NCBI RefSeq assembly: GCF_023517775.1 | Contig: NZ_CP082904.1 | Location: 1,612,001-1,676,000 of the forward strand | DNA: 64,000 bases | From: Mixta hanseatica | GTDB lineage: Bacteria; Pseudomonadota; Gammaproteobacteria; Enterobacterales; Enterobacteriaceae | Direction of reading: 5' to 3' | Part shown: positions 53,368 through 63,360 of the stretch, piece by piece | How the letters are laid out: each line of letters opens with the position of its first letter | How positions within the stretch are numbered: position 1 is the stretch's first letter | Translations under genes and position numbers: made by a program | The notes under the pieces: model-generated | What the model saw: the letters and a program-made list of their open reading frames with translations, nothing else | Told to the model about the DNA's origin: nothing | Database searches by the model: none

Positions 53368-53829
53368 ATGAAATATCAGCAGCTGGAAAATCTTGAAAGC
53401 GGATGGAAATGGAAATACCTGGTAAAAAAATACCGGGAAGGTGAGCCGATCACCCGATACATTGAAATCAGCGCCGCTCAGGAAGCCGTTAAGGCTTTGC
53501 TGGCGATGGAAAACCATCCGATAGACGTGCTGAAATGGATAGAGCAGCATATTAATCCGGCGCTGGAAAATCGTATGAAGCAGACGATCCGCGCGCGCCG
53601 TAAGCGCCACTTCAATGCCGAACATCAGCATACGCGTAAGAAATCGATCGATTTAGAATATCTGGTGTGGCAAAGGCTGGCGGGACTGGCGCAGCGTCGC
53701 AACAGTACCTTATCGGATACTATCGTACAGTTAATTGAGGATGCTGAGCGCAAAGAAAAATATGCCAGCCAGATGTCGACGCTACGTCAGGATCTGCAGG
53801 CGATTTTAGGCAAGGATGATGTGAGTTAA
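53368..53829 (+). CDS. matP: Macrodomain Ter protein MatP
   Basis: MatP binds matS sites to structure the replication terminus and delays segregation of sister Ter regions. From ATG 53368 ([18 protein letters not shown]) it has 153 residues (150 in E. coli): a four-helix N-terminal part, a ribbon-helix-helix ([29 protein letters not shown] in parts) and a C-terminal coiled coil. The upstream ATG 53341 adds residues without homology. Confidence 0.96.
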   Translation: MKYQQLENLESGWKWKYLVKKYREGEPITRYIEISAAQEAVKALLAMENHPIDVLKWIEQHINPALENRMKQTIRARRKRHFNAEHQHTRKKSIDLEYLVWQRLAGLAQRRNSTLSDTIVQLIEDAERKEKYASQMSTLRQDLQAILGKDDVS

Positions 53830-53884
53830 CGCGGGGGAAAGCGGCTCGTTACTTTTTTGCTGGTTTCCTGCTGCTGCAGCCAAT

Positions 53885-53912
53885 AAAAAACCCCGCCGGA
53901 GCGGGGTTTTTT
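53885..53912. terminator. Shared terminator between matP and ompA
   Basis: AAAAAACCCCGC-CGGA-GCGGGGTTTTTT; both strands end in T runs, serving ompA and possibly matP. Confidence 0.93.
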
Positions 53913-53923
53913 TAACGTATTAC

Positions 53924-54997
53924 TTAAGCCTGCGGCTGAGTAACAACGTCTTTCAGACCTTTAACTTCGATTTCTACGCGACGGTCCGGACCCAGGCAGT
54001 CGATCAGGGCGTTACGGCCTTTCACGCTGTCACAGGTGTTGCCAGTAACTGGGTTAGATTCACCCATGCCACGTGCAGAGATCTTGTCAGCCGGAATACC
54101 TTTAGAAACCAGGTAGTCAACCACGGACTGAGCGCGTTTTTCAGACAGCTTCTGGTTGTACTGCTCTGAACCGATACGGTCGGTGTAGCCCAGAACAACA
54201 ACGGAACCATCTTTCGGGTCCATTGAGCTCAGCTGAGAGTACAGCTGATCCAGTGCCTGCTGGCCTTCGCCTTTCAGGGTCGCTTTGTTGAAGTTGAACA
54301 GCACGTCTGATTTCAGCGTGAAGTGCTTGGTTTCAACAACCGGAGCCGGAGCCGGAGTCGGGGCTACAACCGGAGCTGCTGCATCGTCCTGACCGAAACG
54401 GTAAGACAGGCCTAAGCTCAGCATGGCGTTATCAGGACGGGTACCCACGGTGCCTGCGTCGCCGATGTTGTTAACCCACTGGTAGTCCAGACGGGTAGCC
54501 CAGTTTTTGTTCAGTGCGTATTCAACACCAACGGCTGCCAGCGGAGAAACGCCGGTGTCGTGGTCGTTACGGCTGATGTCGGTACCTACTACGTGCTGAG
54601 TAGAGTCAGCGCGCCATACCATACCACCCAGACGGGTATAAACGTCCAGGTCATCCATAATCGGGTAGCTCAGTTTCGCAGCCAGCTGGATGCCCTGTGC
54701 TTTAAATGCGCCGTTAACTACGTCGCCTTTGTTAGGCATACGACCAAGCCAGTCGTAACCCAGTTCAAAGCCCAGGTAAGGGTTAGCCTGATAACCTACG
54801 AATGCACCAGCGCCCAGCTGGCTTTCGTGAGTTGGGCCATCGTTGTTCACGTAGTTGTTACCGTAGTAACCAGTATCGTGATACTGAGACCAGCCCAGTT
54901 TGGCACCGGTGTACCAGGTGTCATCTTTCGGTGCGGCCTGCGCTACGGTAGCGAAGCCAGCCAGTGCCACTGCAATTGCGATAGCTGTCTTTTTCAT
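53924..54997 (-). CDS. ompA: Outer membrane protein A
   Basis: OmpA anchors the outer membrane to peptidoglycan. From ATG 54997 ([21 protein letters not shown]) it has 357 residues with a 21-residue signal peptide and mature start [10 protein letters not shown]. An eight-strand barrel (about 22-195), a Pro/Ala/Val hinge (PAPAPV) and a periplasmic OmpA/MotB domain ([18 protein letters not shown] onward) follow. An in-frame ATG at 55021 is eight codons upstream and lies inside the untranslated leader. Confidence 0.98.
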   Translation of the reverse strand: MKKTAIAIAVALAGFATVAQAAPKDDTWYTGAKLGWSQYHDTGYYGNNYVNNDGPTHESQLGAGAFVGYQANPYLGFELGYDWLGRMPNKGDVVNGAFKAQGIQLAAKLSYPIMDDLDVYTRLGGMVWRADSTQHVVGTDISRNDHDTGVSPLAAVGVEYALNKNWATRLDYQWVNNIGDAGTVGTRPDNAMLSLGLSYRFGQDDAAAPVVAPTPAPAPVVETKHFTLKSDVLFNFNKATLKGEGQQALDQLYSQLSSMDPKDGSVVVLGYTDRIGSEQYNQKLSEKRAQSVVDYLVSKGIPADKISARGMGESNPVTGNTCDSVKGRNALIDCLGPDRRVEIEVKGLKDVVTQPQA

Positions 54998-55159
54998 TTT
55001 TTGCGCCTCGTTATCATCCAAATAGGCAAGGAGCTTAAAATAAGCTCTTGGTTGTAATCCTTCGCCGGGTCCTTTTGCTCGATTATTACTCTACCGGAAA
55101 ACGGAGGTTATTGAGCACCCTGGCGAGATAAAGTCTACAACGTGGCGAGAAACTTACAA
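54998..55159 (-). promoter_or_regulatory. ompA promoter and long leader
   Basis: -35 TTGTAA (55159-55154) and -10 TAGACT (55137-55132), spacer 16, precede a start near 55124 (GCCAGGG). The leader of about 127 bases ends in GGATGATAACGAGGCGCAAA before the ATG, the same end as E. coli ompA. That structured leader gives long mRNA life and its Shine-Dalgarno is the target of MicA in E. coli. Confidence 0.8.
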
Positions 55160-55347
55160 GTAAGATGTGAAGGCGGTCGGTAAAAAAAGGGCGTTTCATA
55201 CACAAATTTTAACATTGATCGCCCGTTTTAACGGTAAAAGAAAGCTTATTTGGCGCGGCAAAAGCGAGGTTTGGCCGCGTGGGAGTAGAATCAGCGGGTT
55301 ATCAAAAGAAAGTGAGGATTTTTAGCTGAGATTTATCTTATATTTAC
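55160..55347. other. sulA-ompA intergenic remainder
   Basis: Between the ompA promoter and the sulA stop I see AT-rich DNA with no gene and no convincing terminator hairpin. Confidence 0.5.
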
Positions 55348-55854
55348 TTAATGATACAAAGTTGAGTGAATTTTCAGCCGGTTTTTTTGTCCGCTGGAAC
55401 AAGATGCGCCAGATTGGGGCCGCATTATCAGTCCCAGCGCCTGACCTGCAGAGGCCGCTTCTTCCAGCCGACGATGATCTTTTTCGCTAATATCGTCGGC
55501 AAACCAGCCTAAAACCACGCTGTAGTTTCCCGTCTGCAACGCTTTAACCATCGCTTCAACCGTACTGAATTCCTGATGGTAGGGAATCTGCATCATTTTA
55601 TTCAGCGGCAGGCCGGAAGCCTTCAGCCAGTGCCGACTGATCTTTTGCGGCGGCGTGAGCCAAAGCTGCCAGCGCGACTGCGTACCCAACTGCTGTAATA
55701 GCGGCAGGAGTAACAGCTGCGTTAGCCCTGGCTGAGCTTCACTATAGCTTAGCTCGCTAATCCAACCGGTGGTTAATACCGGCGATACGGCAGCGCGCGA
55801 ATGGCCTGGCAAAGCAGAACGAGCAAAAGAAGACTTCAGTAAGTGAGTACGCAT
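55348..55854 (-). CDS. sulA: SOS cell division inhibitor SulA
   Basis: SulA is made in the SOS response and sequesters FtsZ, holding division until DNA is repaired; Lon degrades it afterwards. The 168 residues (169 in E. coli) have a diverged N-terminus (about 1-30), then the conserved [30 protein letters not shown] and [17 protein letters not shown]. The C-terminus LKIHSTLYH, with the final His that Lon recognises in E. coli, is kept. A LexA box lies 22 bases upstream of the start. Confidence 0.95.
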   Translation of the reverse strand: MRTHLLKSSFARSALPGHSRAAVSPVLTTGWISELSYSEAQPGLTQLLLLPLLQQLGTQSRWQLWLTPPQKISRHWLKASGLPLNKMMQIPYHQEFSTVEAMVKALQTGNYSVVLGWFADDISEKDHRRLEEAASAGQALGLIMRPQSGASCSSGQKNRLKIHSTLYH

Positions 55855-55875
55855 GATTATCAGCTCATGTGGTTA

Positions 55876-55891
55876 CTGTATGGATATACAG
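55876..55891. promoter_or_regulatory. LexA (SOS) box of sulA
   Basis: CTGTATGGATATACAG matches CTGT-N8-ACAG exactly and the outer TA pairs extend symmetry. On the minus strand a TTGATC -35 (55916-55911) sits 17 bases ahead of TACTGT, so the box covers the -10. Confidence 0.95.
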
Positions 55892-56063
55892 TAATGCGCT
55901 AGCGGGCTAAGATCAACCTCATTTTTTGAAAACGTCTCGCACTTTTAATATGCAAATGGATGCAAACTCATTTAGTAATTGAACCATTAATAAGAATTCC
56001 CTATGTTTTAGCTGTTGTAAAACAGTAAGTTAGTTTACGTTTCTTAAGGAAAAGGAGCAGCAT

Positions 56064-56681
56064 ATGGATTCTTACCAGAGGATTATCCAGTCAAAACAAC
56101 AGCTGGCGGCATTGGGGAATATTACCGTACGTTCGCAGTTCGGCGGCTATAGTCTGGCCGTTGAAAAAGTGGTATTCGCCTTGGTTACCGAGGGCGAGCT
56201 TTATCTGCGCGCCAGCGAACCGCTAAAACGCTATCTCCGCACGCAATCGCTGCCGGCGCTGGTGATTGATAAACGCGGTATGGCTATCAAGCTACGCTAT
56301 TACCGTATCGATGACGCGTTATGGAATAACCCGCCGTTGTTGCTCACGCTCTCTCAATCAGCCCTTGCGCTTGCGCAGCGGCAAAAAAGCGCCCGGCAAA
56401 ATAATGTGCGGCTTAAGGATCTGCCGAATATGGGCATACGCATGGAAATGTTGCTGCGCGAGATAGGGATCAACAGCGTTTGCGCGCTGCGCGAAGCAGG
56501 GGCGAAAAGATGCTGGTTACGCTTAAGAATGCGTAACCAGCATTTAGGGCTGAACTGCCTGATGGCGTTGCAGGGCGCCATTTCAGGTCATCATCAGGCG
56601 GCGCTGCCTGCCGAGATCAAACAAGAGCTGCGCGACTGGTTTAACTGCACCGTACGCTGGGAAAAAAGAGGACAAAACTAA
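56064..56681 (+). CDS. sxy: Competence regulator Sxy/TfoX
   Basis: Sxy (TfoX) works with CRP at CRP-S sites to switch on competence and DNA uptake genes. The 205 residues (209 in E. coli) comprise a TfoX N domain (about 15-95) and a TfoX C domain (LPNMGIRMEMLLREIGINSVCALREAG). AAGGAAAAGGAGCAG precedes the ATG. It converges with yccS and overlaps it by four bases. Its start lies 209 bases from sulA, leaving room for a structured leader as in E. coli. Confidence 0.94.
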   Translation: MDSYQRIIQSKQQLAALGNITVRSQFGGYSLAVEKVVFALVTEGELYLRASEPLKRYLRTQSLPALVIDKRGMAIKLRYYRIDDALWNNPPLLLTLSQSALALAQRQKSARQNNVRLKDLPNMGIRMEMLLREIGINSVCALREAGAKRCWLRLRMRNQHLGLNCLMALQGAISGHHQAALPAEIKQELRDWFNCTVRWEKRGQN

Positions 56682-58825
56682 CCCGCGGCCGGTGAGGCCA
56701 ACTGCTTTTTCAGACGGGCAATTTCCGGCAGCAGCGCAATCAACAGGCCAATTTGTTGCAATACCAGCTGCGCTTGCGAATCCGCTTCGCTGTCAAAACG
56801 GGCAATACGAGCGGCAAGCTCATTCATCATCTGCTGCGTTTGCTGCTCGCTAACCACATTCACCTGTAAAACGTCATCAACATAGCAGACGGCATCATCC
56901 AGCAACGCCAGTAATTCCGGCTGGGTTATTTTTGCGCGATGGGCGCCCAACGCGGAAATATAGCTTAAAAAAGAGTGGTTCAGGCACAGCAGCCGGAATG
57001 CCGCTTCGCGCAGCTGCGGATCCGGGCGCATTTCGGTTGAAAGGTTAGAAACCACCGAGGCCAGCTCAGCATCGCCATTATGGGCATCGCGACGCGCGAT
57101 ACGGTATGCCAGGCGGTTATCTTTCCCCTGATGATACTGTTCCAGAATCGCATCCAGATAACGGCAGTTAGCCGTTAGGGTCTTTTCTGCTACCGCCGGC
57201 AGACGACGAAAACGCCAGTCTGGCCAGATAAAACTCACCGCCAGCCAGGCGATGCCGCAGCCTAACAGCGTATCGACAATACGCGGAACGGCGATATCAA
57301 AGCCTTCGCCGAGCAAATTAAAGCACAGCAGCACCAGCAGCGTAATAAACATCGTAGCATGCGCATACTGCACCTGGCGGAAAGCAAAAAACAGCACGCC
57401 CGACAGCACAATCAGCAGTAGTTGCCCATCAACGGACGGTACCAGCCATAGCACCGGCAAACCAATGGCGATACCGGTCAAGGTGCCGATAATGCGCAGC
57501 GCCAGACGGCGGCGCGTGGCGTTATAACCCGGCTGACAAACAAACAGGCTGGTTAATAAGATCCAATAACCGCGCTCCAGGCCGGTAAGCTGAATAAAGG
57601 CGTAGCCGACGCACAGTACTAACGACATCCGCACGGCGTGGCGAAACAGCGGTGACTCCGGCGTGAGATGACGGCTGATGCGCAAACGAATATCGCTCCA
57701 GCCGGTTAATCCCTCGCTGGAAAGATGCGTATCGCTGCCGTGCCGATGCGCCTGTTCCAGCGCCTGTTCCGACTCTATCGTTGCCAGCTGGGCATCAATC
57801 GCTTTTAAATTATTCAGTAAATAACGCAGCGCTTTGTGGCGCGCTTTATCTTGCGGCGTATCGGGCAGCCGATCCAGCGCTGCCTGCAAATGGTTAAACG
57901 CGCGCTCAAAGCGCACGTCATGCTGATAGGTGCGCTGCAGCAAAATCGCATCGGAGAGCTGTCGGCAGGCGCGCGCCTGCATCGTCAGTAGCCGCTGAAA
58001 GCGGAACAAAATTTCACTGTAGCGCCACTCCTGGCGCAGCGCGTGATATTGCACATGGGAAGAGCTGGCGCGTTCATGGATATCCTGCGCCACAAAGTAA
58101 TAGTGCAACGTTCGCCGCGTGCCGCGTTGCCCGCGATCGCCGCGCAGCCGGCTTTGAATAGAGGTTTTGCTCTCGTTAAGTACGGCAACCAGCTTGCTGT
58201 TTGCCATCGCCACTTCCACCAGCCCGCCATCGTCCTTTTCTTCCATATCGGGATCGAACAGGCTGGCCTTAGCCTCCAGATAATTGGCCAGCATGCTGTA
58301 GCTGCGCGCCATATTTTCCTGCAGCGGGCGGATAGGAAACAGTAGATGTCCCGTCAGCGTCAGCAGGTTATACCAGATGGCCCCCAACAGCAGCAGGATC
58401 GGCTGAAGATACCACTGTGAAAAGAGCCCCGCGCCCAGCATGGTATAAATGGCGATCAGCAGCGCACCAAAGGCGATGGTGGCGTAGCGCTGGCCAAGTG
58501 CGCCCAGCAGGATAAAACCCCAGGTAGAAAAGGCCAGACCGAGAATAAACAGCCACGGCCAGGGGAAAAGCAACTCCACGGAAACCGAGGCGATGCAAAA
58601 ACAGAGTAGCGTAATCAGCAGATTACGCAGTCGACCGGTGAAGCGGTCATCCAGATCGGCCAGCGCGGCGGCAACCACCCCAAGCGTCAGCGGCAGCGTC
58701 CAGACTACCTGATGGATCCACCAGGGAAAGGCGGCGGCGCCAGCCAGCGCCAGAAAAATGCGGGTTAAATAAAGCCCGGTACTGTTAGCCGTATAACGAC
58801 GCAAACCCGCGGTTAACGCGATCAT
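56678..58825 (-). CDS. yccS: FUSC-family inner membrane protein YccS
   Basis: YccS is a multi-spanning protein with hydrophobic clusters near both halves (about 25-150 and 385-520) and a soluble helical section between and after them, the FUSC/YhfK architecture. The 715 residues are the family length (717 in E. coli). Its function is not established; efflux of small aromatic compounds has been proposed for relatives. yccF lies 11 bases upstream on the same strand, so the two form a unit. Confidence 0.9.
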   Translation of the reverse strand: MIALTAGLRRYTANSTGLYLTRIFLALAGAAAFPWWIHQVVWTLPLTLGVVAAALADLDDRFTGRLRNLLITLLCFCIASVSVELLFPWPWLFILGLAFSTWGFILLGALGQRYATIAFGALLIAIYTMLGAGLFSQWYLQPILLLLGAIWYNLLTLTGHLLFPIRPLQENMARSYSMLANYLEAKASLFDPDMEEKDDGGLVEVAMANSKLVAVLNESKTSIQSRLRGDRGQRGTRRTLHYYFVAQDIHERASSSHVQYHALRQEWRYSEILFRFQRLLTMQARACRQLSDAILLQRTYQHDVRFERAFNHLQAALDRLPDTPQDKARHKALRYLLNNLKAIDAQLATIESEQALEQAHRHGSDTHLSSEGLTGWSDIRLRISRHLTPESPLFRHAVRMSLVLCVGYAFIQLTGLERGYWILLTSLFVCQPGYNATRRRLALRIIGTLTGIAIGLPVLWLVPSVDGQLLLIVLSGVLFFAFRQVQYAHATMFITLLVLLCFNLLGEGFDIAVPRIVDTLLGCGIAWLAVSFIWPDWRFRRLPAVAEKTLTANCRYLDAILEQYHQGKDNRLAYRIARRDAHNGDAELASVVSNLSTEMRPDPQLREAAFRLLCLNHSFLSYISALGAHRAKITQPELLALLDDAVCYVDDVLQVNVVSEQQTQQMMNELAARIARFDSEADSQAQLVLQQIGLLIALLPEIARLKKQLASPAAG

Positions 58826-58836
58826 GGATGATGACC

Positions 58837-59283
58837 TTACTGATAACGACGACGCGCATTGGCTTCACGTGCCGCACGCGCTTCTTCCGTTGAGACGACC
58901 CGGCGGCCAACCGGCCATAGCGCGATAGCAGCCAGTTTAAAGTTAGCAATACCCACCGGAATGCCAATAATACTGATGCATTGTGTAATGCCCAGCATGA
59001 TATGAGAGAGGCATAACCACCAGCCAAAGAAGATAAACCAAAAGATATTCAACAAAGTGCCACCGGTATTCAGCAGCGCATTGCTGTGATCGGGACGCAG
59101 CTCATCCACATGCACCGCCTCGTTACCATAGGGCAGCAGGGAAAGTTTGGTTATCTCCCAACAGGAGCGCGTCAGCGGCAGCGTAAAGATCAGCACAATG
59201 CTGACCAGAGTAGCAAACAACCAGCACAGCGTGGTAAAGAAGCCACCCAGCACAAAGTTAAGGATATTCAAAACGGTACGCAT
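58837..59283 (-). CDS. yccF: Inner membrane protein YccF (DUF307)
   Basis: A 148-residue protein (148 in E. coli) with several hydrophobic segments: about 5-32, 72-95 and around 95-125. It carries two YccF/DUF307 repeats with the GG-F and PxG-I-P patterns. Function unknown. It precedes yccS by 11 bases. Confidence 0.9.
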   Translation of the reverse strand: MRTVLNILNFVLGGFFTTLCWLFATLVSIVLIFTLPLTRSCWEITKLSLLPYGNEAVHVDELRPDHSNALLNTGGTLLNIFWFIFFGWWLCLSHIMLGITQCISIIGIPVGIANFKLAAIALWPVGRRVVSTEEARAAREANARRRYQ

Positions 59284-59417
59284 TACAGGCTTCCTTTAGA
59301 AAACAAAATTTATCCAACTCCTGTGCTTGATTGTAACCTGTTTTAATCCTGGAGCGGTAAACTACGGCTCGGTAGACTAACGGGCAAAGCGAATTCATCC
59401 ACCTTTGGTTATAACGC

Positions 59418-61472
59418 ATGGAACTAAAAGCAACGTCGCTCGGTAAACATCTGGCGCAGCATCCCTATAATCGGGTGCGGCTGTTAAGCGCCGGGGTAGA
59501 AGTCAGCGGTGAAAAACATGAGTATCTAATCCCGTTTAACCAGCTGCTGGAGATTAAATGCAAACGCGGCCTGATCTGGGGAGAGCTGGAGTTTACGCTG
59601 CCGGATGACAAAGTTGTGCGGCTGCATGGCACCGAATGGCAGGAAACGCAGCGTTTTTACCATTATCTTACCCAGGCCTGGCAGCGCTGGAGCGAGGAGA
59701 TGAGCGAAATCAGCGCGCAGGAGCTGGCATCGCTGGCAGCGACCTTACAACAGCAAGAGCAACAGGATCGCTGGCTTAAGCAGAGCGAGCTGGCTGAATG
59801 GCAGCAGCAAATTGCAGAGACCCTCTCCGCTTTGCCGCTGCCCGTTTCCCGGCTGGAAAGTTTTGATAACTGCCGAGCGGTGTATCAGCAGTGCCGGGAA
59901 TGGTTATGCCATGGCGAAAGGGCGCGCACGAAGCGTAACGATGCCTGGACCCAGCGCATGCTGGAAGATCATACGGATTTCTTCGCGACGATAGAGTCAG
60001 CCCCGCTCAATCTTTCGCAGGCGCGCGCGGTAGTTAACGGCGAAGAGTCGTTGCTGGTGCTGGCAGGCGCCGGCAGCGGTAAAACCTCGGTACTGGTGGC
60101 GCGCGCTGGCTGGCTGTTGCAGCAGCAGCAGGCGCAGCCGCAGCAAATATTACTGCTGGCGTTTGGTCAGCAGGCGGCGCAAGAGATGAACGAGCGCATC
60201 CAGTCCCGGCTGCCGGCTAACGCGCCAGAAGCCCGCACTTTCCATGCGCTGGCGCTGCATATCATCCGCGAGGGCAGCAATAAAAGCCCGCTGATATCGC
60301 ATCTGGAGACCGACAGCGAGGCGCGTCGCAAGCTATTGATTGAGGCCTGGCAGCAGCAGTGCGCGGAAAAAAAAGCGCATGCCAACGGCTGGCGACAGTG
60401 GTTGACGGAAGAGCTGGAGTGGACGGTGCCGGAAGGCGATTTCTGGCAGGATCGGGCACTGACGCAACGGCTGGCGAGTCGCCTGGAGCGCTGGGTGAGT
60501 CTGATGCGTATGCACGGTGGCGCGCAGGCGGCAATGATTGCCGACGCGCCAGAGGCGATCCGCGAGCGCTTCGCCAAACGCGTTAAGCTGATGGCGCCGC
60601 TGCTAAAAGCATGGAAAAACGCGTTAAAAGAGGAGGGCGCCGTCGATTTTTCCGGCCTGATACATCAGGCGGTGAACCTGCTGGAGAAAGGACGGTTTAT
60701 TAGTCCATGGAAGCATATTCTGGTGGATGAATTTCAGGATATTTCGCCGCAACGGGCGCTTCTGCTGGCCGCTTTGCGTAAACAGAATCGGCAAACCAGC
60801 CTGTTTGCCGTGGGCGATGACTGGCAGGCGATCTATCGCTTTAGCGGCGCGGAAATGACGCTGACTACCGCGTTTCATCATTACTTTGGCAGCGGCGATC
60901 GCTGTGTACTGGATACCACCTGGCGTTTCAACGATCGTATCGGCGACATCGCGAACCGTTTCGTACAGGAAAACCCGCATCAGCTTGCTAAACCGCTTAA
61001 CAGCCTGACCAAAGGCACAAAAAAGGCGATTTCGCTGCTGCCTGACGATCGGCTGGAAGATTTGCTGAATAAACTGAGCGGCTATGTTTTGCCGGAGGAG
61101 CGGGTGCTGCTGCTGGCGCGCTATCATCATCTGCAGCCGGCATTACTGCACAAAGCTAAAACGCGCTGGCCCAAACTCAAGCTTGAGTTTATGACGATCC
61201 ACGCCAGCAAAGGGCAGCAGGCGGATTATGTGATTCTGTTAGGGCTGCAGGAGGGCAATGATGGCTTCCCGGCCCCGCCGCGCGAAAGCGTAATAGAAGA
61301 GGGGCTGCTGCCCCAGCCGGAAGATTTTCCCGATGCGGAAGAGCGGCGTCTGGCTTATGTCGCTTTAACGCGAGCGAAGCAGCAGGTCTGGCTGCTTTAT
61401 AATCGCCAGCAGCCATCGGTATTCGTAGAGAATTTTAAACGTCTTGGCGTCCCGCTGCTGCGTAAGCCTTAG
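59418..61472 (+). CDS. helD: DNA helicase IV
   Basis: HelD is a 3'-5' superfamily 1 helicase of the UvrD/Rep group, linked to RecF-pathway recombination in E. coli. The 684 residues equal E. coli. Walker A GAGSGKT is at 217-223, Walker B VDEFQD near 437, and motif VI region YVALTRAKQQVW is near the end. No convincing Shine-Dalgarno precedes the ATG. It converges with mgsA, 20 bases apart. Confidence 0.97.
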   Translation: MELKATSLGKHLAQHPYNRVRLLSAGVEVSGEKHEYLIPFNQLLEIKCKRGLIWGELEFTLPDDKVVRLHGTEWQETQRFYHYLTQAWQRWSEEMSEISAQELASLAATLQQQEQQDRWLKQSELAEWQQQIAETLSALPLPVSRLESFDNCRAVYQQCREWLCHGERARTKRNDAWTQRMLEDHTDFFATIESAPLNLSQARAVVNGEESLLVLAGAGSGKTSVLVARAGWLLQQQQAQPQQILLLAFGQQAAQEMNERIQSRLPANAPEARTFHALALHIIREGSNKSPLISHLETDSEARRKLLIEAWQQQCAEKKAHANGWRQWLTEELEWTVPEGDFWQDRALTQRLASRLERWVSLMRMHGGAQAAMIADAPEAIRERFAKRVKLMAPLLKAWKNALKEEGAVDFSGLIHQAVNLLEKGRFISPWKHILVDEFQDISPQRALLLAALRKQNRQTSLFAVGDDWQAIYRFSGAEMTLTTAFHHYFGSGDRCVLDTTWRFNDRIGDIANRFVQENPHQLAKPLNSLTKGTKKAISLLPDDRLEDLLNKLSGYVLPEERVLLLARYHHLQPALLHKAKTRWPKLKLEFMTIHASKGQQADYVILLGLQEGNDGFPAPPRESVIEEGLLPQPEDFPDAEERRLAYVALTRAKQQVWLLYNRQQPSVFVENFKRLGVPLLRKP

Positions 61473-61492
61473 GCATAGCGAAACAGACGCGT

Positions 61493-61951
61493 TTATTTAA
61501 GGCGCGTTTGCAGATAAGTTTGATAATCGGGGATCTGAATCGTCACAGCCTGATTAAATAACGGTGATTTAATCAAGAAGTCGGCGGTGGAACGGTTAGT
61601 CGCCGTGGGGATATTCCAGACGGTAGCAAGGCGCAGCAGCGCTTTAACGTCCGGATCGTGCGGCACGGCATTCAGCGGATCCCAGAAGAAGATCAACAGG
61701 TCAATTTTGCCTTCGGCGATAAGCGCGCCTACCTGCTGATCGCCGCCCATCGGGCCGCTCAGCATGGCATTCACCTCAAGGCCGGTGGCGCGCTGAATCA
61801 GGTTGCCGGTGGTGCCGGTGGCATAAAGCGTATGGGCGTCCAATAGCGCTTTATGCTGGCTGACCCACTCCAGCAGTGCGGTTTTGCAGTGATCGTGTGC
61901 CACCAGGGCAATGGTTTTCGCTTCGGCAAGCGTACGGCTGGTTTGCTCCAT
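61493..61951 (-). CDS. mgsA: Methylglyoxal synthase
   Basis: MgsA converts dihydroxyacetone phosphate to methylglyoxal and phosphate, a bypass relieving sugar phosphate stress. From ATG 61951 ([22 protein letters not shown]) it has 152 residues, as in E. coli; the longer frame from 61993 is rejected. The catalytic Asp71 lies in [12 protein letters not shown], with conserved His19 in AHDHC and the histidine of VPHDPD. AGGATG precedes the start. Confidence 0.97.
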   Translation of the reverse strand: MEQTSRTLAEAKTIALVAHDHCKTALLEWVSQHKALLDAHTLYATGTTGNLIQRATGLEVNAMLSGPMGGDQQVGALIAEGKIDLLIFFWDPLNAVPHDPDVKALLRLATVWNIPTATNRSTADFLIKSPLFNQAVTIQIPDYQTYLQTRLK

Positions 61952-62025
61952 GAATGCATCCTGTTGAGAATAGGGTGGAAAATCGGGAAACAAACCACGA
62001 GTTTACCGCTGCGCGGCGGTAAACA

Positions 62026-62676
62026 TCAACTTGGCCGTAGCGCTTTCATCCAGCTGACCAGCCGCTGGCGCGTGGCGCTGTCTACCTGATGAAACCACAG
62101 CTGAAACAGGCGCTCCCCTGGCATATTTGCGCCAACCACATCGACCGGAAATTTATCCTGTTGCATGCTTAACGGAGGCTGCTGGGCAAAACGCGGTACG
62201 GATGCTACCTGACCGTTGCGGTTATAGGCGATCAGCGCCTTTTCCAGATCGGTCTGATGCCCATCCGGTAAAGGCAGGCGATCGCGGCGGCTGGCCACCG
62301 TCTGGCCTTTTTCGTCTATCAGAATAAACGCGCTGTTTTTATCAAACTGACGCCGATCGCGCAGGTTTTCCAGCGCGGGCAGCCGAATAGAGATAGATTT
62401 GGTGTTAGCGACAAAGGTCACGATTAAAGGGGCGGAGATATAGCTACGCCTGGCATTGCCATGAGATGTGTCGAGTACTTTTTCCACACGGAACAGGAGC
62501 TGATGCTCCCCATTGTCCAGCTCCAGTCCATCAGCGCCCTTCAGCAGCGAGCCTGAAATTTTGCGTCCGTCCAGTACCAGTAAATCGATATTGGGATCGA
62601 GCTTGAGCGTAGTCGCGTAACAGGATGTTGCGAACAGCAACGCAAACATACCTGAACAGATCAAACGCAGCTTCAT
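62026..62676 (-). CDS. csgI: Curli synthesis inhibitor CsgI (YccT, DUF2057)
   Basis: In E. coli this periplasmic protein delays CsgA fibre formation. The 216 residues (220 in E. coli) start with a signal peptide (MKLRLICSGMFALLFATSCYA, cut before TTLKLDPN) and the DUF2057 fold follows. No csg genes are in this window, so the curli role is by homology. It is upstream of mgsA on the same strand with a 74-base gap. Confidence 0.9.
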   Translation of the reverse strand: MKLRLICSGMFALLFATSCYATTLKLDPNIDLLVLDGRKISGSLLKGADGLELDNGEHQLLFRVEKVLDTSHGNARRSYISAPLIVTFVANTKSISIRLPALENLRDRRQFDKNSAFILIDEKGQTVASRRDRLPLPDGHQTDLEKALIAYNRNGQVASVPRFAQQPPLSMQQDKFPVDVVGANMPGERLFQLWFHQVDSATRQRLVSWMKALRPS

Positions 62677-62865
62677 TATTTCTCCAGAAGGCGCACGGGA
62701 ATCCCGGCAGTGAATGTATCAAATTCTTACATTATGGCAGCATGTTAACATTTTAACATATTATTTCGTGCCCTGAATCGCTAAATGCGCACAAGGATGC
62801 TGGCTGTTCATTCCCACAGCATAAATAACCTAAAATGGGACAATTCATTGTATCAGGAGTGACTT

Positions 62866-63291
62866 ATGAACGATCAGATGATTGCCGATGTACTGCGTTC
62901 CACCCGCACTATTGCGCTGGTGGGCGCCAGCGATAAACCGACCCGTCCCAGCTATGGTGTTATGGCCTGGTTATTGCAACAGGGATATCACGTTATCCCT
63001 GTCAGCCCAAAGCTGGCAGGCCAAACATTACTGGGGCAGAAAGTCTATGCCGCGCTGGCGGATATTCCTGAGCCGGTTGATATGGTAGATGTGTTCCGTA
63101 ACTCAGAGGCGGCGTGGGGCGTGGCGCAGGAGGCGATCGCCATTGGCGCGAAAACGCTCTGGCTGCAGCAGGGCGTGATCAATGAGCAGGCGGCAGTGCT
63201 GGCTGGAGAAGCAGGACTTAACGTCGTAATGGACCGCTGTCCTAAAATCGAAATTCCCCGTCTGGGATTATTGAAAAATCAGGCGCAATGA
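62866..63291 (+). CDS. yccU: CoA-binding protein YccU
   Basis: A 141-residue single CoA-binding Rossmann domain (137 in E. coli), starting [25 protein letters not shown]. The dinucleotide/CoA motif is [13 protein letters not shown] near 20-32. Physiological role not established. AGGAGTGAC precedes the ATG. It converges with hspQ across a palindromic hairpin. Confidence 0.92.
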   Translation: MNDQMIADVLRSTRTIALVGASDKPTRPSYGVMAWLLQQGYHVIPVSPKLAGQTLLGQKVYAALADIPEPVDMVDVFRNSEAAWGVAQEAIAIGAKTLWLQQGVINEQAAVLAGEAGLNVVMDRCPKIEIPRLGLLKNQAQ

Positions 63292-63336
63292 CGCGTTAAG
63301 GCGAGTTGAGTCCGGCAGAGCGGAAAGAAAAATGAG

Positions 63337-63356
63337 ATGCCTGGCATGCCAGGCAT
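63337..63356. terminator. Palindrome between yccU and hspQ
   Basis: ATGCCTGGCATGCCAGGCAT is a 20-base perfect palindrome followed on the plus strand by AATTTTA. It probably ends transcription from one or both convergent genes. Confidence 0.55.
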
Positions 63357-63360
63357 AATT

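Noticed and set aside
53368..53829. matS sites around matP
   Set aside because: I looked by eye for GTGAC-type palindromes and found no full match, but this was not an exhaustive search.
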